The notes beneath the pieces were generated by a model, which saw only the letters and a list, made by a program, of their open reading frames with translations, was not told the DNA's origin and ran no database searches. From the NCBI GenBank assembly GCA_025765615.1, contig JAIVFJ010000463.1:1-37738 (forward strand): 37,738 nt of DNA, in the 5' to 3' direction. Below are positions 29,680 to 37,738 of this stretch, in pieces. The first letter of the stretch is position 1. Every line of letters starts with the position of its first letter. Source of the stretch: Zopfochytrium polystomum (lineage: Eukaryota; Chytridiomycota; Chytridiomycetes; Chytridiales; Chytridiaceae). Position numbers and translations under genes: made by a program.

Positions 29680-29850
29680 GCACTGGCCCTAACGACATTG
29701 AAACATTATTTTGGAGACGGTGGTCGGGCCGAGCCTTGGAATCACTTTTGGGCGACTGATGTTTCTTTGCAGCGGGCGGACTGACCGAGGAGGATTCCGA
29801 AAAGTTTGCACCGAGTATGCGCCTGGGCTGATCGGGTCTTCGATTCATAA
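29680..29850 (+). pseudogene. Second relic of the F-box gene 3' exon
   Basis: LTTLKHYFGDGGRAEPWNHF matches the F-box gene's LRTTPPYFGDEWSAETWNHF, followed out of frame by TGATGTTTCTTTGCA and then EYAPGLIGSS, the same C-terminus as in the gene (27660-27785). Internal deletions, including the VDFEKF part, and a stop show that it is a dead partial copy about 2 kb from its source. Confidence 0.65.
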
Positions 29851-30080
29851 TATTTTTACCCCGGCAACTAACGGATTCGAGGGCTTGGGCTCCACCAACC
29901 CACCCCCCTAGAAGATTTCAGTGTTGATAGTATCCCCGCCTCTCTCTCTTCAACCTTGTCTTCATTTATTCCCAGGCCCAAAGCTAAAATATGAAATCCC
30001 CTGTTGCACTCCATAAAAAAAAAACAGAAGTGCAACAGAAAAATAATAGCGACCTCTTTCGCCCGTCCTCGCCCCCGCTA
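29851..30080. other. Spacer before the Ufd1-type gene
   Basis: Intergenic sequence with a short A-run (30017-30025). It is the 3' flank of the minus-strand gene ending at 30081. Confidence 0.4.
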
Positions 30081-32843
30081 TCACCTCCTTGGCGCATTCG
30101 CAAACAACCACGCCGACGCCGCGTTCGCCTCCCCCGCGCACTCCGCCAACGCCTTTACGCACCACTCCACCCTGAACCCGAGCCCGACCAAATGCGCGGC
30201 GGCCTTGCGGCGGGTCGCGGAGGCTTCGTCGGCCACGCAGAGGCTGTAGGACGGCGATTTGGGGTTGTAGAGGAAGGATTTCTTGAGGAGCGCGACGGTG
30301 TGGACGGCCGCGGTCGTTGGGTCGAGGGGGGTGGTTGTGAGGGATGGGTTCGCGGAGGTGGCGCAGAACTGTGTTTGGAGGAGACGAATGTTCAGTGGGG
30401 GGTGGACACAAAAAAATAGATGGGGACCAAAAAGTTCCCGGAAGTATAACAACCAAGAGACAAAACAAAGCGCAACAACACACACAACACACCTCATTCG
30501 AGCAGTGCTTCCTTCCACACCCGACCGTCAGCTGCGCGTGGTACGCGGCCGCGAGCTTCCCCGCGAGCTTCTGGTTGCCCGGGTCGTGGCGCGTCGACCA
30601 GAACGGCGAGTAGCACGCCCGGCAGAGACGCATGTCGTTGCGGTACTGCTCGCTCTCGAACCCGCCGCACTCGGTGTTTGCGCAGAGCGGGGGGGTCGGC
30701 TGGTTTTGGCGGGCGAGCTCGTGCATCTTGGGTGGTCGATTCGGGAATGCAAATACAGCGGTTAGGAAGTGTCAAAAGACGTGATCGTTGCAAGAGACAG
30801 GGGCAGGTGTCTGTTTTCACCTGCGCGTGAATTTTCATATCCTTCAGCTGCACGTTCATCCTGCACTTTACGCACTCGACCGTCCTGCTTCCGCAGTCGC
30901 TCTCGTGCTCGCTAAAGCCCTCGCCGAGCAAAATGTCCTTCGCCGACCGCGACCGGCCCGCCCGCTCTCACCGCCAGGTGGCAGAACCGGCACTCGATGA
31001 CGCGCTCGGGACAGTCGCGCCGGCGGTGGGCGGGGAGCTGGGCAGAGGGAAGGACGCGCCGCAGTCGTCGCAGGGGAGCGGGGTGTGGAGGAGTTCTGCG
31101 TGTTTGGGTTGCTCAGAGAGGGTGCCGATCTGGACCGGTGGGCGGGCGGGGGTTCCATGCAAATTTAGCCGGAGGGAACGCAATTGCGCCCAAACAAAAA
31201 GAATGGGTTTGTTGTCTTCGTTACCTTGTCGCAGTCGTGCGCAATGCCAGTGTAACGGGCAGATCCTCCTTCTTCATGACGTGCGGCAGTCCCAGTCCGC
31301 GGGCAGCGGTGGCACACGGCGTTGTTCCGCCGGCAAAAGGCCTCGTGCATGACGGCGGCCTTCGCGGAGATGGGCGAGAGGCAGTTGCCGCACAGTACTT
31401 GGTCGGGGGCGAGATCGGGGTCGTGCGGGCCGCTGGATGAAGGTGCGGATGGCAAACGGCGGCCCGGCTTTGATGGAGGCCGCCGAGAGGGTAAATGTTG
31501 ACTTTGTGGAGTAGCCCGCGGACGCTGATGAATCTGCAAAGAGAGCTGTGAGCAGTCGGAGAACGCATTTGAGAACGCATCTTCTTTTTTACTTACACGA
31601 ATGGGCGGGCGGGTCGTCGAGTTCGATGATGATTGAAGATTTGCCCTGGTCGACGTTCACGTAGTCGTGGTCTTGCTTCGTCGGTCGTTCGATGGATTTC
31701 GAAACAAAGAGGTCGCAATCTCCCGTCGCCGGAGACAATTCAATCTTGAAAAACCTCTCGGCGGCCAGGTTTGAACTTTCGCCACAACAGTTTTTTGTAA
31801 GTCAAACTTCGTTTGGGGGCAAACAATAAGCTGCAAGCTTACCTTGTACACAGTATACTCCCCCGGCCGCCACAGCACCAGTAACCTGTCCAAACAATTC
31901 GCCGTCGCCCTTTGCCGCGACCGGTATCACCGCCGCCCCGTCCCGGCTGCGGCTGCGCAAGAAACTTTCTCTTGACAAGCCTCCGTCGCAACCTCGTCGT
32001 CCGGAACAACGTCCAACGAGACGTCGACGTCGACGCATATGCACGTTTGGTTTGGCTTGATGTCTGTAACGAGAAAGTGGTATTCGGACGGGGGTGCGCC
32101 CCTTTTCGACGGTTGCGAGACGGTGAGCGTGTCGCCGAGAGAGATGACGGCGCGGGACTGGCGGATGGTGGGACTCAAGCAACGATCTTTGATCGGGTTG
32201 AGGGGGGTGGGTAGTACCGTCAGTCGATTGACAGGAAAAACGAATATCAACAGCGATCTTGCTCTTCCTACCCTCAGATCCGGCAGCTCCAGGTACTCCG
32301 GCTCCATCGGCGCCATCCTGAGGTATTCGCCACTTTGGCAGGGTAGATACCAAGCTGACGTTGACGACGGGCCCCGCCACCGTCGTCCGCGTCGACCATC
32401 TCCTCGTCGTCGATCCGGATGTCCAGGGCCTCCCTGAGCTCGCTGCTCAGGAAGACCGCGTCGTCAAAGGGGGCGGTGAACTCGCGCACCGAGCCGTAGA
32501 CCTTTCGCAAGTTGGCCGGGTTGGTGATGGCAAAGACCAACGGCGACGGCAGGGCGGTGCCGCCCGCGGCCGACGACGCGCGGAGGATGCCGTCGAGCGC
32601 GGACTGGGATAGGATGAGGCGGTCGCCGCGCGAGCTGTTGCGGCCGCTGGCTGCTGCTTGTTGCGGTGCGGCGGCGATCTCGCCTTGGTCGGCGGCAATG
32701 GTGGTTGGGCGGCGGCCTGGTGGTGCGGCCAGGACGCGCAACCCGTTGCTGCTCCACGCGATGACTGGGCGGTTGGCCAGATCTGACAAACCTTCGCCAT
32801 AAGATTTGAAATCTGAAAGAGAGTAAAATATGATTCCAAACAC
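30081..32843 (-). CDS. Ufd1-domain protein with TRAF-type zinc fingers, seven exons, many frame breaks
   Basis: The family is a fungal Ufd1-related type distinct from canonical Ufd1. Exons (minus): about 32843-32272, 32186-31843, 31775-31597, 31533-31225, 31129-30821, 30726-30493 and 30368-30081. The Ufd1 barrel shows GDRLILSQSALDGILRAS, LPSPLVFAITNPANLRKVY, LRMAPMEPEYLELPDL and ISLGDTLTV with YHFLVTDIKPNQTC. A second region reads FFKIELSPATGDCDLFVSK. Zinc-finger segments are VLCGNCLSPI with MHEAFCRRNNAVCHRC, LPCDDCGASF, RVIECRFCHL, TVECVKCRMNVQL and LCANTECGGF with MRLCRACYSPFWSTRHDPG. The last exon forms a small helical, UBA-like tail. At least five shifts, mostly one extra base at homopolymers (near 32370, 32327, 32271, 32168 and 31770), interrupt it. 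The true start is not found. Ufd1-type domains bind Cdc48/p97 partners or ubiquitin, so a role in ubiquitin-dependent processing is plausible. Confidence 0.75.
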
Positions 32844-33946
32844 ACTATGAATGAGGGAGCGGAAACTTATTTTCGGTTCTTGGTCTCTGGGGTTTAGAGG
32901 GTTAAACCTCGCACCGCTCAGAAGGCAACCTGTGCTGGATTAAATGAAGAGTGCCAGGCCACAAAGTACATAGTGTAGAAGGTACAATTTAGGTAGTGGC
33001 AGGCCATGGATGTACGTAGGCGCGGCAGCCACATACTAGCGACGCACTAGCTTGGGTCAGGGCATTTGCCCTGTCCAAATAACGTCCTGACCGCGGTGTC
33101 TGCCCAGTGGTCGTTCACCAGGTGCGTTTCGGTTTCTGTCTCGACCAGCAGGCAGACCAGTGAATGGGATGTGCGAGCAGGGTGCTGAAAGTACTACTCC
33201 GAAAAGTTAGGAGGTGTCACGATAAAGTTTGCAGTCGTATCATTTTTTATCATTGTTAGCTGCCGCGAAATTTAATCTCACCAAAAGGGCAGCCTCGCCT
33301 TCGTCAATAATGGAGTCAAACTTATTGATGGTACTGCTAACACTGCCGATGCCGTTTCTTCGCCAGTGTTTGCTGCAGCACTTCCGAACCAAGCGTAAGT
33401 GCAGATCAACTGCCCTGCCAGATCAAGGCCAGACTCCACCCTGCAGTCACCACAAGTTTCACTTGGAAGAGCGATGGACAAGAGGGAACTAGCCTGACAT
33501 ACCTGCCAGTATTGCCCAAACCAATGCAGCTCCTGCCATCAATGTGGTCACCATCCCGGCCGTGTGGGACTGCTGGTAAATTGGATTTAATGCGACGCGT
33601 TTCAAGCACGAGTTGACAGTTTCACAAGCTCGCAGACTCGACACTAATTGGCCGTTCGACAAATCCCCGGCGCTGACGAGGACGCATGATATCTCGGCAG
33701 AGACGGGGAGGGCCAGCCAACGGGATTCGGGTCGTGCGTGGGCGGGGGTTCGGCGTTCCATCTCCTCGTTTTGCGACGTGTTTGCATCTGTCAAATTTAC
33801 GAAGGAGACAGGTAGACAGACAGACAGAACAGACAGACAGACAGACAGACAGCTTTCAGGCAAACCGTGCATGCGCCATTTCACAAGGACACATCCGGGC
33901 ACCGGGAACAAAGAAAAAAAAATAAATAAATAAAAAATAAATTCAA
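32844..33946. other. Spacer with an unproven minus-strand exon pair
   Basis: On the minus strand NPIYQQSHTAGMVTTLMAGA then ALVWAILAG (ending 33503) looks like a membrane segment and meets a GTATGT donor. Further on, STINKFDSIIDEGEAALLV then RLNF ends at TGA 33240-33242. They could be two exons of a small membrane protein, but the joining acceptor is unclear and no start is found. The remaining sequence, including 32844-33200, has nothing recognisable. Confidence 0.3.
33806..33852. repeat. (GACA)n microsatellite
   Basis: About 11 GACA units with one interruption. Confidence 0.95.
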
Positions 33947-34463
33947 ATGCACCACAGCCAACGCAGCCGGCCGCTCTCGCGGAAGCGCTTCTTCCGCTCC
34001 GTCGTCGTCGCATCCTTCGTCTTCTCTGCCTTCTTCTTCGTCTTTCTCCCCTCGCCCGCCGCAGCTGCCGAAGCGGCGTTAGCGGGGTGAGTGCCACTGT
34101 CTGGTTGCCCTTCGCTCTCTCTCTCTCTATCTCTCTCTCTATGTGTGGTGTGTGTGGTGTGTGTGTGTGTGCGTTGTGTGGGTTCGTGTGCTTGTTCGTG
34201 TGTGTTCGTGTGCGTGTGCGTGCATGGGCGGGTTCACCTTCTTTAACCATGACCCCTCACAATCCACCCGTAACCCCCGTAACCCCCGTCCGTCCCTGTT
34301 CCCCAGCCCTGCGCCTCTCACCGCCCTCCCGGCACCAATGTTGTCCTGGCCCCTCGCGCCAATCCCAGACGACAAGCAGCTGCTGCAGAGTGAGGGACCC
34401 GTCTATGCGTTTCGGTCGGCGGTCGGGATAGTGGAGGGTGCCGCGGCCGTCCACCGTCGATGA
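33947..34463 (+). CDS. Candidate small secreted protein, two exons
   Basis: Exon 1 (33947-34086) encodes a textbook signal peptide: a basic start (MHHSQRSRPLSRKRFFRS), a hydrophobic core (VVVASFVFSAFFFVFL) and a small-residue cleavage region (PSPAAAAEAALA). A phase-2 intron (34087-34306, GTGAGT...CCCCAG) full of CT and GT microsatellite joins exon 2 (34307-34463). The mature part is only about 52 residues: PAPLTALPAPMLSWPLAPIP then DDKQLLQSEGPVYAFRSA. Total 98 residues, no cysteines in the mature part and no known domain. The agreement of signal peptide, splice signals and open frame supports it; absence of homologues would weaken it. The Phe/Val-rich core could also be a membrane anchor. Confidence 0.5.
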
Positions 34464-35473
34464 CGACGGTGGCGCTCGCGCTTGGACAGGCCTGATGGGA
34501 TCTGACGGAGGAGGAGGAGGGTCGAGGGAGGAGGAGGAGGGGGAGGGCGGGGCGAGGAGGAACAAGGGGATGTCTATCGAGAAGATGAAGAAGAAGAAGA
34601 AGAAGGAGACGAAGAGGGCGGGTATGGGCGTGGGGATGGGAGTGTGCAGCAGCGGCAGTAGCAGCGGGCAACGTGGAAGCAAGGTCTATGCGCCAATGGC
34701 CCACGATGAGTAGTTAGGGAGTGGAATGTGCAAGGCGTGATTATTGTTCTTTAGTGTCAAGAGATTGGGCTTGCAGAACGTCCGTCTGCTGGTTGCGCAA
34801 CCAGCAGACGTAGCATGCCCATTCAAACAACGGGAAGAGAAATACAAGTGCTTTTCGGACTCAAAACCCCCAGTTCCTGCTCCCGCAGCGACTGGTGTTC
34901 CTCCTCCTCCTCCTCCAAGGAGAAAAAATCTACGCACCTGTAAAATCATTTCGTACAACATATGATAATGGGAACTGAATGCTCTGGGAAACTGTTTTTT
35001 ATGTCTCGGCAGCGAAGGGAGCGCTCGTTGATGAAAAGAAGACTATGAGATTCTCAAGTATCTCACATAAGGTGTTAATTATACTTTATGTTCTTCTGCT
35101 GGTGTACAGTTTTGGCGCGAGGTTGAGGCCGAAGAGCACGTATGCGGTGGGTTAGGTGTTCGTAGATTTGTCGATTTCGTACAGTTTTTTCTTGCCCTTT
35201 CAGTCCAACAAGCCAAATGCTTGCCACCAGCATTTTCCACCATAAGTAAACAGTCACATACCCTCGCAATGACAAAAGGCGTCTCTCTCTTTCAACAAAA
35301 ACATCGGGCTCGAGTTTGTGGCGTAACATCGGTCACCCTAACGCTAGACACCATTGCTCGAGTCAACACACGATCAGGTGGACTGCCGCCTAGTTTATAT
35401 GACTCTGGAATTCATATTTGACGAACCCAAATGCCCAGAACGCTGGAAAGTTCAATTTGGTTTGGAACAACTT
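34464..35473. other. Gene-poor spacer
   Basis: The spacer contains GA-rich low complexity (34500-34615), the 28-base palindrome listed below and AT-rich sequence. A minus-strand frame at 35075-35329 and a plus-strand frame at 34744-34965 give unassignable peptides. Confidence 0.35.
34784..34811. repeat. Perfect 28-base palindrome
   Basis: The left arm CGTCTGCTGGTTGC and right arm GCAACCAGCAGACG are exact reverse complements with no spacer. It lies in a gene-poor stretch. It could be a protein-binding site, the footprint of two joined terminal inverted repeats, or a cruciform. Confidence 0.9.
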
Positions 35474-36876
35474 TTACGCATTTTCTTCGTCTGATATCAA
35501 CTGCAAAAGCCAGTCTTTGTCAGCTTGTGATCTTGGAAGGGAAGGAATCACGTCCCGCAGAGAGTGGAGCAGTCCACTGGCCTTCCACCAATCAACAACT
35601 TCTTGATTCTGTCGGTATCGTCCCCAAAGAACACCATCAACTGAAACCTTCAGAGGAAGCCCACTATCCCTCCACCACTGAAGAAGAGGGACCCCCGTAC
35701 GCTTTCCTGGGGAAGTATTCAAACATTCCGTGTGGCTTGCGGACTCAAGTGCTTTTTCTGTGTACTCCAAGACCAAACCACTCTCCTTCCACCACTGAAG
35801 AGCGTCGACACTTCTGCAAAAATCCATTGCGCGCTCGTACTGCAGAGGCAAACCGCTGTCTTTCCACCATTGCAGCACAGCGATATTTCCGTTTCGACTT
35901 GCTTCCTTCATTGAAGTGTCATAACGAAGCTCCAGGCCACTGTCCTTCCACCACTGCAACACTGCTGTTTGGTCGTTAAAACTTGCCGAGTCGATTGCCC
36001 TTGCGTCGTATTTAAGCGGCAGCCCGCTGTCCTTCCACCACTGAAGCACTCCAACGTGTCCTCGTGCGCTTGCAGCTTCCAAAGACATTGGTGTATCTAA
36101 GTTCCAGCCCGCTGTCCTTCCACCACTGGAGAATATCCACTCGTCCAAATTGGCTTGCGCGGTTCATCGCAACTTCCGAGTAGGTGAACGAAAGTCCGCT
36201 GTCTTTCCACCACTGAAGAACGTGCAAATGCCCCCTCGAACACGCTTGGTCCATTGCACGACCGTACGTCAGCTCCAGTCCGCTCTGCCGCAACCAGTCA
36301 AGCACCGCGACGTAGCCAAAATAGTTTGCGGTGTGATATCCGTGGGAATGAGTAAACTCCACGCCTGCGTTGACTGCCCATTCCAGAGCGGCAACCTGGC
36401 CTTTGCTGCAGGCATCGTCGAAAAACTCGTCTTTGAACCATGTGGAATGGCGTTGTGGCGGTGGATGAATGGAAGGCAGTCCATGCTACGAGTGGGGGGG
36501 AACAAGATTAGATCACGTCGGTACGGGCTCAGAAGAGGCAAGGGAAAAAGATAAAAGCCTACTGAACTTGAAGATGAGCCTCGGCCGGTCGGAGCTCAAT
36601 CGAACGAGAGCATTTGCACCAACGCCACCCAGTCGGAAGATCGTCGCCAAGCGGTACGTCGACTGCGCGTCGATCGAGTAGATGCAGATCCCGGCGGCGA
36701 CGTGCGGCGGCAGGATCTGGCGTCGGGCGCGGCTGCGTCAACAGTGGCTGTGCCTCGTTCAGGTCGGGTTTTCGGTCATTTTTCGTCTTTTCAATTTGGG
36801 GAGCAGGCTGTGAGCCGCAGCACCACAAACAGTCCGAATACAACACGGACATTCGTCTTCGCGAGATAGAAAACAT
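35474..36876 (-). CDS. WWKDSG-repeat (ankyrin-like) protein 3, with frame breaks
   Basis: The N-terminal module is at about 36720-36590 (ILPPHVAAGICIYSIDAQST then YRLATIFRLGGVGA), matching the modules at 16633 and 18099. The body starts near 36425 (FFDDACSKGQVAALEWAVNA) and has about eight repeats: VLDWLRQSGLELTYG, VLQWWKDSGLSFTYS, ILQWWKDSGLELRYT, VLQWWKDSGLPLKYD and others, then VDGVLWGRYRQNQEVVDWW and the C-terminus ADKDWLLQLISDEENA. Shifts occur near 36700, between 36590 and 36430 (possibly an intron), and near 36095. The start near 36876 (MFSISRRRMS) is tentative. It is the intact relative of the inverted dead copy at 21424-21848. Confidence 0.65.
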
Positions 36877-36897
36877 GTTTGCGAGTCCATTTCCCGA

Positions 36898-37738
36898 TTA
36901 TCGCCGCTCAACACTCGCCATGAGAGCGCCATCCTTCATCGCGAGCATGGACGACATCGTATACGTCTTTGGTCCGCCGTCCGCCTCGCGATCTTCCACC
37001 TCAAACCTGAACCGCCTCAACAGCTCCACCACCACAAACACAATCTCCAGCTCCGCAAAGCTCTTCCCCAGACACACCCGCGGCCCGGCATTGAACGCCG
37101 TGTACACAAACTGCGAAGGCACCTTGTCCATCTCCAGCCACCGCTCCGGGCGGAACTCCCCCGCGTCCGGACCCCACAGCCGCGTCGACCGCCCCTGCGC
37201 GTACGTCGACCAGACTATGCGCATCCCGCGACGCACCCGCATCCCGTTGGGGAGCACCATGTCGCGGGACGCCTGCTTGCCGTTGGAGGGCAGCGCCGGG
37301 AACAGCCGCAGCGTCTCGCGCATCACCGCCGTCGCGAAGGGTACCCGGTTGCGGACCGTCTCGTATGATACGGTGGCAGTCGGAGACAGCCCTGCGGTCG
37401 ACGCGTCGATTTCGGCGAGAAGGCGGGAGAGAACCGTGGGGTGCCGTGCGAGCATTAGGAAGATCCAGGACAGCGTGATACCCGTCGAGTCGGCCCGCGG
37501 TCAGGAAATTGTAGAGGCCGTCTGCGAGGGCGGCGACGCTCTGCGTCATGAGTGGCCTCTTTGTTGGTGCTGTTGAAGAGGTGGCATTGATCATGAGGGC
37601 GAGGAGGTCGCCGCTGGGGTAAGTCGGCGGCGGTGTGGGGATTCTTTGCAAGTGCAAGGCGCTGGTCAACGATGGAGCGGCTGAAGTTGTGGATGAGTTG
37701 GACGTCGCGGAGGAACTGTCTGCCTTCGGTGGTGAGGT
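36898..37738 (-). CDS. Cytochrome P450, C-terminal part, cut by the right edge
   Basis: Haem-thiolate monooxygenase. The visible half starts in the F-G/I-helix part (FLRDVQLIHNFSRSIVDQRL, DLLALMINATSS), then the I helix, whose oxygen-binding motif is split by a shift near 37485 (TAGR, then STGITLSWIFLMLARHP). K helix ETLR, the PERF-type motif FRPERW and the haem loop FNAGPRVCLG with its cysteine ligand are intact. The stretch NGKQASRDMVLPNGMRVRRG and YAQGRSTRLWG is typical of the CYP52/CYP86/CYP704 group of fatty-acid omega-hydroxylases, which is the best guess at function. Another shift lies near 37620. The gene continues to the right beyond the window; a membrane anchor would be there. Confidence 0.8.

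Noticed and set aside
21110..33852. (GTCT)n at 21110 and (GACA)n at 33806 as parts of one inverted duplication with the WWKDSG copies
   Set aside because: The repeats lie on opposite sides of the two gene copies relative to transcription (5' of one, 3' of the other), so they do not fit a single duplicated block.
33489..34250. 253-codon minus-strand ORF rich in His/Thr/Arg
   Set aside because: Most of it translates GT, GA and GACA microsatellites. Only the last 30 residues look protein-like, and they are described with the spacer.

Overview
This window looks like nuclear DNA of an early-diverging fungus, most probably a chytrid. The reasons are GC-rich coding sequence, short GT-AG introns (about 55-220 bases), fungal-type families (a DHA1 drug/polyamine transporter, a CYP52/CYP86-like P450, a Ufd1 + TRAF zinc-finger protein) and expansion of F-box and ankyrin-like genes. 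The organism is inferred from gene content only. All three stop codons are used as stops.

Layout, left to right. 1-3900: a partial basic ORF at the edge, a Ty1/copia-type LTR lying in ankyrin-like coding remnants, and an F-box + LamG/concanavalin-type gene (minus strand). 3700-5923: an ankyrin remnant facing a larger ankyrin gene. 6183-12800: five tandem paralogues of a small two-RRM RNA-binding protein. Two are intact three-exon copies (7922-8878, 9551-10479), one is a longer intact copy (11605-12618), one has lost its 5' exons (6183-6712) and one is dead (10782-11298). The array shares a start-proximal motif, a GAAA-rich leader, a conserved second intron and a conserved element 80-120 bases after each stop codon. 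13300-15900: gene-poor, with low-complexity tracts and one F-box relic. 15914-18612: a minus-strand cluster of a 'WWKDSG' repeat family (two intact genes, two broken). 19135-20865: a predicted seven-helix membrane protein with a polyglutamine tract in its long loop. 21424-21848: an inverted dead copy of a WWKDSG gene. 22096-23869: an intact four-exon MFS transporter. 24322-25648: Sua5. 26371-29431: two adjacent F-box genes, one with WD40 repeats, then a 3' relic of the first. 30081-32843: a Ufd1/TRAF zinc-finger gene. 33947-34463: a small predicted secreted protein. 35474-36876: a further WWKDSG gene. 36898-37738: a P450 cut by the right edge.

Two themes run through the window. One is local duplication and decay: RRM array, WWKDSG family, ankyrin genes and F-box tails, with fragments of one family lodged between members of another. 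The other is that many genes, including normally conserved ones (Sua5, Ufd1-type, P450), keep recognisable family sequence across one-base frame changes, often at homopolymers. I read these mainly as uncorrected assembly indels, because shifts in both directions occur and the motifs resume at once; decay of some copies is also clear (in-frame stops, lost exons). F-box and Ufd1-type genes give a ubiquitin-related flavour, but nothing shows that they act together.
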